Shown here: piece after piece, positions 48,287 through 58,747 of the stretch
Position numbering within the stretch: position 1 is the first letter of the stretch
Layout: every line of letters begins with the position of its first letter
Source: Opisthocomus hoazin
Lineage: Eukaryota > Chordata > Aves > Opisthocomiformes > Opisthocomidae
DNA length: 64,000 nucleotides
Assembly (NCBI RefSeq): GCF_030867145.1
Contig: NC_134428.1
Span: 26,699,320 to 26,763,319 of the forward strand
Direction: 5' to 3'
Notes under the pieces: model-generated
What the model was told of the DNA's origin: nothing
Database searches by the model: none
The model's input: only the letters and a program-made list of their open reading frames with translations
Translations under genes and position numbers: made by a program

Positions 48287-48326
48287 AAGCAATGTTGGCC
48301 GCAGCGTCTGCCTCTGGAATGAGCAG
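48287..48326 (+). other. Exon-like segment with a WD-like reading
   Basis: It follows TATCTTAGGCAGCAG and ends at GAGCAG|GTGAGC. The counterpart in the other monomer ends at 46881. One frame from 48279 reads GSRSNVGRSVCLWNEQ, similar in pattern to a WD40 strand. The boundary copy and the orphan copy give related readings. Speculative. Confidence 0.3.
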
Positions 48327-48361
48327 GTGAGCGGAGCACCCCGGTGCTTCTGAGGAGCGGG

Positions 48362-51300
48362 TTGTTGTGGAAGAGGTTGGTCTTGGCCAATGTGATGCTT
48401 ACTGTCAGCACTGTTTCTGGGTTTTTTCTTTTTCCAGTGAAGAAGCGCAACCTGTTGACTGCAGGAGCATCCCAGATACCCAATGCATTTTCGGTCGAGG
48501 ATGGAGTCAGACCCCTGGCCCCGTGAAAGGTAAGTTGAGTTGCAGGGGCTGGAGAGGGTCTGGAGGGAGGGGAACAAGGTTGGGAGGTGTTGTAAAGTTA
48601 GTGTAGGGACAGGGCCGTGCAGGAACAGGCCCCTTTGGGCAGGTAAAGGAAGCAGGTTACTCTTGCACAACACTGTGTATGCAAGGGAGGGCAGTTCCAG
48701 CCTACGTCTGTGGTGGTGTCGTTTGCGTAGTGTGTCTTCTCTGCCTTAGACCTTCCTCAGGTCTCAATGTCCTCTTTGCACTCAAGGAGGGCATTGTGCG
48801 TCTCGGGTGCCATCCCTAGCATCTCGAATAGCTTTACTCATCGTTACAGTGCCAGCTGGGAACTTCTTTGCTTGTGTTACAAGTGTAAAGCATGGATAAG
48901 TCTTGCGTCTCGGAAGTTTATGCTCTGTCTGCTTTTGCAACGTTGTTCCAGGCTGGGACAGCACCTCTGATCTTGAGCGGTCTCTTTAGTCATCTTTTCT
49001 GAGAGATCTTCCTGGCATCCCAAACTTCTTAGGCCTTTAGGAAAGGCATCGTGCGCACACTTCGTGCGAGTTGCGGATAGGTCTTTTTGCACAGTTCATA
49101 GCATTTGACTTTTCTCAGGCTGCCACAGATTCTTACTTGTGGCCCCCTGGGTCTTCTTGCCCAATGGCAGCTCTGGGCCAGGAGTCGTGCTTTTTAGAGT
49201 TTTTTATGTCTCTGCATCACACTGTTGGTCTTGTCTGTGTGCAGTGTCTGTGCATGTTTGTCTGGGTTAGAGCTGCTCTACCTGGGGGCATAGCAGTGAC
49301 AGCAAGCAAAAGAATAACAATGAGATCCTATGGCTAACGCGTAGATAACCCTAGACTTTATAGGCAAAGGTTGTAGAGTTCGTTTCCGAGCAAGTAGCCC
49401 TGTATGCAGTGGGCAAGGAGAGTTGTTTCTGTAGTGCTCGGCAGAGACACAGGGGATGACCAGATTGTTATTAACAGCAGGCTGTAGTTGGAATCTAGAT
49501 GGTATACGTGAGTGGAAACAAGACTTCTGGGACTGGTCAACTATTGCTCTGAATCTGGGTGACTTGTTTAATGTTGCTTTCGCAGATGCAGAGGGATGAG
49601 CGGTGTGCCAAAGGGCGACAGAGGACACGCAAGTAGAGTGCCATAAGAAGGTCAGTGTGTGGTGTTGGAGGGAAGATATGACTGGTGGCTGTATGACTAG
49701 CTTATAAGTTTGGGGTTCTCCGTTTTGAAGATGCAAAGCAGGGTCTTGGTAACAGAGGTGACTCAGGCAAGGTGGGCCATGACTCGTGGGCTGAAGTAGC
49801 AGTTATTATTGTACTGTGCGTTGTTGGTGAAGTTCTAAGCATCGCTTGTTGTTTGTGTTTTTCAGGTGGGATGTGAGCTTCGAGGTGCCAACCTGCAAAA
49901 TGGCAGGGGCAACACGGGTCAGCAGCCAAGGTAAAGGAGCAGAAAGTGGGAATCGGTGCGGACACACTTTGGTGTTGGGCACGATCTCAGCATGTCCTCT
50001 TTGCTTTGATTTTATTGCAGGTGCCGCACATAGCCGCGGAGAGGTGGAGCAGCATGCTGACAAGAGGTCTGAGATGGTGAGGCTGCTGCTGACCAGGTCA
50101 GTGTGTAAGAGCAAAATATTGTGTGGCTCCTCAGTGAGGTGTGTCTCTTTTGATTTTGCAGGGACTGTGTGTGTGTGGGCGGCATTAGGCATTGGACCAC
50201 TGTTTGAGGTGACCTGGGGTGGCAGCGAGGAGGAGCGTGGGGTGGGTGACTTGTCACGGGCGCAAGCGGTAATTTTGTGTCTCTTGGTATCTTAGGTAGC
50301 AGAAGCAACGCTGGGCCGCAGCGTCTGCCTCTGGAATGAGCAGGTGAGTGGAGCAGCCCCGTGCTTCTGAGGAGGAGGTGGTTGCGGAAGGGGTTGGGGT
50401 TGGCCAGTGTGATGCTTACTGTCAGCCCTGTGTGTTGTCTGTGTTGTCGTCTTCTCGTTTTGCTTTTCAGATGGCAAAACGGAAGCGGGCGACTGCAGGC
50501 GCATCCCCGTTAGCCAAGGTGCTTTTTGTCGAGGATGGAGTCAGACCCCTGGCCCCCTGAAAGCTAAGTTGAGGGACTGGGGGGAGGGGACCACGGTTGT
50601 GAATTGCAGGGAGTGCTTGTAAAGTTAGCGTAGGGGAGAGGGCTGTGCAGGAGCGGGCCCCTTTGGGCATGTAAAGGGAAGGAAGGGGTTTCTCTTCAGC
50701 CCAATTGGGCAGGAGCGTTCCAGGCTGCGTCTGTGGTGCTGTGTCATTTTTGTCGTCTGTCTTCTGTGTCTTAGACCTTACCTGTATCTCGGCATCCTCA
50801 TTGCTCTTTGTGCACATCAGGCACCACCCCTGGGGTCTCGAATGCCCCTACTACTCATCGGCATAGTGCCAAGCGGGGGCTTCTCTTCTTGCCTTACAAG
50901 CGTAAAGCGTGGATCGGTCTCGTGGCGTGGAAGTTTCCGGTCGGTTCTCTTCTGCGGCGTCGTTCCAGGCTGTGTCAGCAGCTCTTCTCTCTGGCGGTCC
51001 ATTTTCGTGGAGTGTGGGAGCTCTTCCCTGCATCCTTATGTTCTTAGGTCCTGAAGCCGGGCTTCTTGCACGTGCGCCGTCTCTTTTGACTGTATCTTCA
51101 TGCCAGGGACCGTGCTGTCTGACTCTGTTTTTCTGGGGCTGCCATGGAGGCGCCATGCTTTGGGCCGTCGCGGCCCTGTAGGTCTTCTTGTCCGACGGTA
51201 TCGCCCGTCAGGGAGTCCTCCTTCCTGTGGAGGACAGTTTTCTCTCTTCTTTGAAGCCCATTGTTTGTGGTCTTGTGTGTAGTGTCTGTCTGTGCCTGTG

Positions 51301-51823
51301 TGTGTTTTGGCTTGGAGCTGCTCTGCCCAGGGCAACCAGGGAACCTGTAAATGGCAGGGCCAGGGTGGGTGAGCAGCCAAGGTAAAGGAGCAGGAGATTG
51401 GAACTGATGCAGGCAGGCTTTGGTTTTGGGCAGTATCTCAGCACGTGCTGTTTGCTTTGATTTTATTGCAGGTGCCGCACGTAGCGTCAGCGGGGCGAAG
51501 CGGCATGCTGACAAGAGGTCTGAGAAGGTGAGGCGGTTGTGTGCCGGGTCAGTGTGTAAGAGCAAATTATAGTGCAGCAACTCAGTGAGGGGTGTCTCTC
51601 TTGGTTTTGCAGGGGCTGTGCGGGCCACCTGTGGCATCGGACAACTGTTTTGAGGTGACCTGGGGTGGCAGCGAGGAGGAGCGTGGGGTGGGTGACTTGT
51701 CACGGGCGCAAGCGGTAATTTTGAGTCTCTTGGTATCTTAGGCAGCAGAAGCAATGTTGGCCGCAGCGTCTGCCTCTGGAATGAGCAGGTGAGCGGAGCA
51801 CCCCGGTGCTTCTGAGGAGCGGG
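48362..51823 (+). repeat. Macrosatellite unit 2
   Basis: Same length and, as far as I can compare, the same sequence as unit 1; the pattern of open frames recurs at +3462 throughout. Confidence 0.97.
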
Positions 51824-54800
51824 TTGTTGTGGAAGAGGTTGGTCTTGGCCAATGTGATGCTTACTGTCAGCACTGTTTCTGGGTTTTTTCTTTTTCCAGT
51901 GAAGAAGCGCAACCTGTTGACTGCAGGAGCATCCCAGATACCCAATGCATTTTCGGTCGAGGATGGAGTCAGACCCCTGGCCCCGTGAAAGGTAAGTTGA
52001 GTTGCAGGGGCTGGAGAGGGTCTGGAGGGAGGGGAACAAGGTTGGGAGGTGTTGTAAAGTTAGTGTAGGGACAGGGCCGTGCAGGAACAGGCCCCTTTGG
52101 GCAGGTAAAGGAAGCAGGTTACTCTTGCACAACACTGTGTATGCAAGGGAGGGCAGTTCCAGCCTACGTCTGTGGTGGTGTCGTTTGCGTAGTGTGTCTT
52201 CTCTGCCTTAGACCTTCCTCAGGTCTCAATGTCCTCTTTGCACTCAAGGAGGGCATTGTGCGTCTCGGGTGCCATCCCTAGCATCTCGAATAGCTTTACT
52301 CATCGTTACAGTGCCAGCTGGGAACTTCTTTGCTTGTGTTACAAGTGTAAAGCATGGATAAGTCTTGCGTCTCGGAAGTTTATGCTCTGTCTGCTTTTGC
52401 AACGTTGTTCCAGGCTGGGACAGCACCTCTGATCTTGAGCGGTCTCTTTAGTCATCTTTTCTGAGAGATCTTCCTGGCATCCCAAACTTCTTAGGCCTTT
52501 AGGAAAGGCATCGTGCGCACACTTCGTGCGAGTTGCGGATAGGTCTTTTTGCACAGTTCATAGCATTTGACTTTTCTCAGGCTGCCACAGATTCTTACTT
52601 GTGGCCCCCTGGGTCTTCTTGCCCAATGGCAGCTCTGGGCCAGGAGTCGTGCTTTTTAGAGTTTTTTATGTCTCTGCATCACACTGTTGGTCTTGTCTGT
52701 GTGCAGTGTCTGTGCATGTTTGTCTGGGTTAGAGCTGCTCTACCTGGGGGCATAGCAGTGACAGCAAGCAAAAGAATAACAATGAGATCCTATGGCTAAC
52801 GCGTAGATAACCCTAGACTTTATAGGCAAAGGTTGTAGAGTTCGTTTCCGAGCAAGTAGCCCTGTATGCAGTGGGCAAGGAGAGTTGTTTCTGTAGTGCT
52901 CGGCAGAGACACAGGGGATGACCAGATTGTTATTAACAGCAGGCTGTAGTTGGAATCTAGATGGTATACGTGAGTGGAAACAAGACTTCTGGGACTGGTC
53001 AACTATTGCTCTGAATCTGGGTGACTTGTTTAATGTTGCTTTCGCAGATGCAGAGGGATGAGCGGTGTGCCAAAGGGCGACAGAGGACACGCAAGTAGAG
53101 TGCCATAAGAAGGTCAGTGTGTGGTGTTGGAGGGAAGATATGACTGGTGGCTGTATGACTAGCTTATAAGTTTGGGGTTCTCCGTTTTGAAGATGCAAAG
53201 CAGGGTCTTGGTAACAGAGGTGACTCAGGCAAGGTGGGCCATGACTCGTGGGCTGAAGTAGCAGTTATTATTGTACTGTGCGTTGTTGGTGAAGTTCTAA
53301 GCATCGCTTGTTGTTTGTGTTTTTCAGGTGGGATGTGAGCTTCGAGGTGCCAACCTGCAAAATGGCAGGGGCAACACGGGTCAGCAGCCAAGGTAAAGGA
53401 GCAGAAAGTGGGAATCGGTGCGGACACACTTTGGTGTTGGGCACGATCTCAGCATGTCCTCTTTGCTTTGATTTTATTGCAGGTGCCGCACATAGCCGCG
53501 GAGAGGTGGAGCAGCATGCTGACAAGAGGTCTGAGATGGTGAGGCTGCTGCTGACCAGGTCAGTGTGTAAGAGCAAAATATTGTGTGGCTCCTCAGTGAG
53601 GTGTGTCTCTTTTGATTTTGCAGGGACTGTGTGTGTGTGGGCGGCATTAGGCATTGGACCACTGTTTGAGGTGACCTGGGGTGGCAGCGAGGAGGAGCGT
53701 GGGGTGGGTGACTTGTCACGGGCGCAAGCGGTAATTTTGTGTCTCTTGGTATCTTAGGTAGCAGAAGCAACGCTGGGCCGCAGCGTCTGCCTCTGGAATG
53801 AGCAGGTGAGTGGAGCAGCCCCGTGCTTCTGAGGAGGAGGTGGTTGCGGAAGGGGTTGGGGTTGGCCAGTGTGATGCTTACTGTCAGCCCTGTGTGTTGT
53901 CTGTGTTGTCGTCTTCTCGTTTTGCTTTTCAGATGGCAAAACGGAAGCGGGCGACTGCAGGCGCATCCCCGTTAGCCAAGGTGCTTTTTGTCGAGGATGG
54001 AGTCAGACCCCTGGCCCCCTGAAAGCTAAGTTGAGGGACTGGGGGGAGGGGACCACGGTTGTGAATTGCAGGGAGTGCTTGTAAAGTTAGCGTAGGGGAG
54101 AGGGCTGTGCAGGAGCGGGCCCCTTTGGGCATGTAAAGGGAAGGAAGGGGTTTCTCTTCAGCCCAATTGGGCAGGAGCGTTCCAGGCTGCGTCTGTGGTG
54201 CTGTGTCATTTTTGTCGTCTGTCTTCTGTGTCTTAGACCTTACCTGTATCTCGGCATCCTCATTGCTCTTTGTGCACATCAGGCACCACCCCTGGGGTCT
54301 CGAATGCCCCTACTACTCATCGGCATAGTGCCAAGCGGGGGCTTCTCTTCTTGCCTTACAAGCGTAAAGCGTGGATCGGTCTCGTGGCGTGGAAGTTTCC
54401 GGTCGGTTCTCTTCTGCGGCGTCGTTCCAGGCTGTGTCAGCAGCTCTTCTCTCTGGCGGTCTATTTTCGTGGAGTGTGGGAGCTCTTCCCTGCATCCTTA
54501 TGTTCTTAGGTCCTGAAGCCGGGCTTCTTGCACGTGCGCCGTCTCTTTTGACTGTATCTTCATGCCAGGGACCGTGCTGTCTGACTCTGTTTTTCTGGGG
54601 CTGCCATGGAGGCGCCATGCTTTGGGCCGTCGCGGCCCTGTAGGTCTTCTTGTCCGACGGTATCGCCCGTCAGGGAGTCCTCCTTCCTGTGGAGGACAGT
54701 TTTCTCTCTTCTTTGAAGCCCATTGTTTGTGGTCTTGTGTGTAGTGTCTGTCTGTGCCTGTGTGTGTTTTGGCTTGGAGCTGCTCTGCCCAGGGCAACCA

Positions 54801-55285
54801 GGGAACCTGTAAATGGCAGGGCCAGGGTGGGTGAGCAGCCAAGGTAAAGGAGCAGGAGATTGGAACTGATGCAGGCAGGCTTTGGTTTTGGGCAGTATCT
54901 CAGCACGTGCTGTTTGCTTTGATTTTATTGCAGGTGCCGCACGTAGCGTCAGCGGGGCGAAGCGGCATGCTGACAAGAGGTCTGAGAAGGTGAGGCGGTT
55001 GTGTGCCGGGTCAGTGTGTAAGAGCAAATTATAGTGCAGCAACTCAGTGAGGGGTGTCTCTCTTGGTTTTGCAGGGGCTGTGCGGGCCACCTGTGGCATC
55101 GGACAACTGTTTTGAGGTGACCTGGGGTGGCAGCGAGGAGGAGCGTGGGGTGGGTGACTTGTCACGGGCGCAAGCGGTAATTTTGAGTCTCTTGGTATCT
55201 TAGGCAGCAGAAGCAATGTTGGCCGCAGCGTCTGCCTCTGGAATGAGCAGGTGAGCGGAGCACCCCGGTGCTTCTGAGGAGCGGG
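51824..55285 (+). repeat. Macrosatellite unit 3, with a private substitution
   Basis: Same as its neighbours, except for T at 54462 where the other copies have C (for example 51000). This removes one short minus-strand start and changes one residue in overlapping frames. No other difference was noticed. Confidence 0.97.
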
Positions 55286-58200
55286 TTGTTGTGGAAGAGG
55301 TTGGTCTTGGCCAATGTGATGCTTACTGTCAGCACTGTTTCTGGGTTTTTTCTTTTTCCAGTGAAGAAGCGCAACCTGTTGACTGCAGGAGCATCCCAGA
55401 TACCCAATGCATTTTCGGTCGAGGATGGAGTCAGACCCCTGGCCCCGTGAAAGGTAAGTTGAGTTGCAGGGGCTGGAGAGGGTCTGGAGGGAGGGGAACA
55501 AGGTTGGGAGGTGTTGTAAAGTTAGTGTAGGGACAGGGCCGTGCAGGAACAGGCCCCTTTGGGCAGGTAAAGGAAGCAGGTTACTCTTGCACAACACTGT
55601 GTATGCAAGGGAGGGCAGTTCCAGCCTACGTCTGTGGTGGTGTCGTTTGCGTAGTGTGTCTTCTCTGCCTTAGACCTTCCTCAGGTCTCAATGTCCTCTT
55701 TGCACTCAAGGAGGGCATTGTGCGTCTCGGGTGCCATCCCTAGCATCTCGAATAGCTTTACTCATCGTTACAGTGCCAGCTGGGAACTTCTTTGCTTGTG
55801 TTACAAGTGTAAAGCATGGATAAGTCTTGCGTCTCGGAAGTTTATGCTCTGTCTGCTTTTGCAACGTTGTTCCAGGCTGGGACAGCACCTCTGATCTTGA
55901 GCGGTCTCTTTAGTCATCTTTTCTGAGAGATCTTCCTGGCATCCCAAACTTCTTAGGCCTTTAGGAAAGGCATCGTGCGCACACTTCGTGCGAGTTGCGG
56001 ATAGGTCTTTTTGCACAGTTCATAGCATTTGACTTTTCTCAGGCTGCCACAGATTCTTACTTGTGGCCCCCTGGGTCTTCTTGCCCAATGGCAGCTCTGG
56101 GCCAGGAGTCGTGCTTTTTAGAGTTTTTTATGTCTCTGCATCACACTGTTGGTCTTGTCTGTGTGCAGTGTCTGTGCATGTTTGTCTGGGTTAGAGCTGC
56201 TCTACCTGGGGGCATAGCAGTGACAGCAAGCAAAAGAATAACAATGAGATCCTATGGCTAACGCGTAGATAACCCTAGACTTTATAGGCAAAGGTTGTAG
56301 AGTTCGTTTCCGAGCAAGTAGCCCTGTATGCAGTGGGCAAGGAGAGTTGTTTCTGTAGTGCTCGGCAGAGACACAGGGGATGACCAGATTGTTATTAACA
56401 GCAGGCTGTAGTTGGAATCTAGATGGTATACGTGAGTGGAAACAAGACTTCTGGGACTGGTCAACTATTGCTCTGAATCTGGGTGACTTGTTTAATGTTG
56501 CTTTCGCAGATGCAGAGGGATGAGCGGTGTGCCAAAGGGCGACAGAGGACACGCAAGTAGAGTGCCATAAGAAGGTCAGTGTGTGGTGTTGGAGGGAAGA
56601 TATGACTGGTGGCTGTATGACTAGCTTATAAGTTTGGGGTTCTCCGTTTTGAAGATGCAAAGCAGGGTCTTGGTAACAGAGGTGACTCAGGCAAGGTGGG
56701 CCATGACTCGTGGGCTGAAGTAGCAGTTATTATTGTACTGTGCGTTGTTGGTGAAGTTCTAAGCATCGCTTGTTGTTTGTGTTTTTCAGGTGGGATGTGA
56801 GCTTCGAGGTGCCAACCTGCAAAATGGCAGGGGCAACACGGGTCAGCAGCCAAGGTAAAGGAGCAGAAAGTGGGAATCGGTGCGGACACACTTTGGTGTT
56901 GGGCACGATCTCAGCATGTCCTCTTTGCTTTGATTTTATTGCAGGTGCCGCACATAGCCGCGGAGAGGTGGAGCAGCATGCTGACAAGAGGTCTGAGATG
57001 GTGAGGCTGCTGCTGACCAGGTCAGTGTGTAAGAGCAAAATATTGTGTGGCTCCTCAGTGAGGTGTGTCTCTTTTGATTTTGCAGGGACTGTGTGTGTGT
57101 GGGCGGCATTAGGCATTGGACCACTGTTTGAGGTGACCTGGGGTGGCAGCGAGGAGGAGCGTGGGGTGGGTGACTTGTCACGGGCGCAAGCGGTAATTTT
57201 GTGTCTCTTGGTATCTTAGGTAGCAGAAGCAACGCTGGGCCGCAGCGTCTGCCTCTGGAATGAGCAGGTGAGTGGAGCAGCCCCGTGCTTCTGAGGAGGA
57301 GGTGGTTGCGGAAGGGGTTGGGGTTGGCCAGTGTGATGCTTACTGTCAGCCCTGTGTGTTGTCTGTGTTGTCGTCTTCTCGTTTTGCTTTTCAGATGGCA
57401 AAACGGAAGCGGGCGACTGCAGGCGCATCCCCGTTAGCCAAGGTGCTTTTTGTCGAGGATGGAGTCAGACCCCTGGCCCCCTGAAAGCTAAGTTGAGGGA
57501 CTGGGGGGAGGGGACCACGGTTGTGAATTGCAGGGAGTGCTTGTAAAGTTAGCGTAGGGGAGAGGGCTGTGCAGGAGCGGGCCCCTTTGGGCATGTAAAG
57601 GGAAGGAAGGGGTTTCTCTTCAGCCCAATTGGGCAGGAGCGTTCCAGGCTGCGTCTGTGGTGCTGTGTCATTTTTGTCGTCTGTCTTCTGTGTCTTAGAC
57701 CTTACCTGTATCTCGGCATCCTCATTGCTCTTTGTGCACATCAGGCACCACCCCTGGGGTCTCGAATGCCCCTACTACTCATCGGCATAGTGCCAAGCGG
57801 GGGCTTCTCTTCTTGCCTTACAAGCGTAAAGCGTGGATCGGTCTCGTGGCGTGGAAGTTTCCGGTCGGTTCTCTTCTGCGGCGTCGTTCCAGGCTGTGTC
57901 AGCAGCTCTTCTCTCTGGCGGTCCATTTTCGTGGAGTGTGGGAGCTCTTCCCTGCATCCTTATGTTCTTAGGTCCTGAAGCCGGGCTTCTTGCACGTGCG
58001 CCGTCTCTTTTGACTGTATCTTCATGCCAGGGACCGTGCTGTCTGACTCTGTTTTTCTGGGGCTGCCATGGAGGCGCCATGCTTTGGGCCGTCGCGGCCC
58101 TGTAGGTCTTCTTGTCCGACGGTATCGCCCGTCAGGGAGTCCTCCTTCCTGTGGAGGACAGTTTTCTCTCTTCTTTGAAGCCCATTGTTTGTGGTCTTGT

Positions 58201-58747
58201 GTGTAGTGTCTGTCTGTGCCTGTGTGTGTTTTGGCTTGGAGCTGCTCTGCCCAGGGCAACCAGGGAACCTGTAAATGGCAGGGCCAGGGTGGGTGAGCAG
58301 CCAAGGTAAAGGAGCAGGAGATTGGAACTGATGCAGGCAGGCTTTGGTTTTGGGCAGTATCTCAGCACGTGCTGTTTGCTTTGATTTTATTGCAGGTGCC
58401 GCACGTAGCGTCAGCGGGGCGAAGCGGCATGCTGACAAGAGGTCTGAGAAGGTGAGGCGGTTGTGTGCCGGGTCAGTGTGTAAGAGCAAATTATAGTGCA
58501 GCAACTCAGTGAGGGGTGTCTCTCTTGGTTTTGCAGGGGCTGTGCGGGCCACCTGTGGCATCGGACAACTGTTTTGAGGTGACCTGGGGTGGCAGCGAGG
58601 AGGAGCGTGGGGTGGGTGACTTGTCACGGGCGCAAGCGGTAATTTTGAGTCTCTTGGTATCTTAGGCAGCAGAAGCAATGTTGGCCGCAGCGTCTGCCTC
58701 TGGAATGAGCAGGTGAGCGGAGCACCCCGGTGCTTCTGAGGAGCGGG
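55286..58747 (+). repeat. Macrosatellite unit 4
   Basis: Full-length unit without a difference that I could see from units 1, 2 and 5. Confidence 0.97.

Larger units (their letters stand above)
44900..48361 (+). repeat. Macrosatellite unit 1 (3,462 bp dimer)
   Basis: The unit has two related monomers. Equivalent points (the GAGGATGGAGTCAGACCCCT block) lie at about 45037, 47069 and 48499, giving spacings of 2,032 and 1,430 bp. The longer monomer carries about 0.6 kb (45.84-46.43 kb) that the shorter lacks. About ten exon-like segments with AG before and GT after lie on the + strand, for example 44976-45067, 46404-46468, 46559-46614, 48010-48065 and 48287-48326. Open frames up to 345 residues on the minus strand (47636-48673) recur in each copy because the copies are identical, which is not evidence of coding. 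I recognise no known repeat family. Confidence 0.95.
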
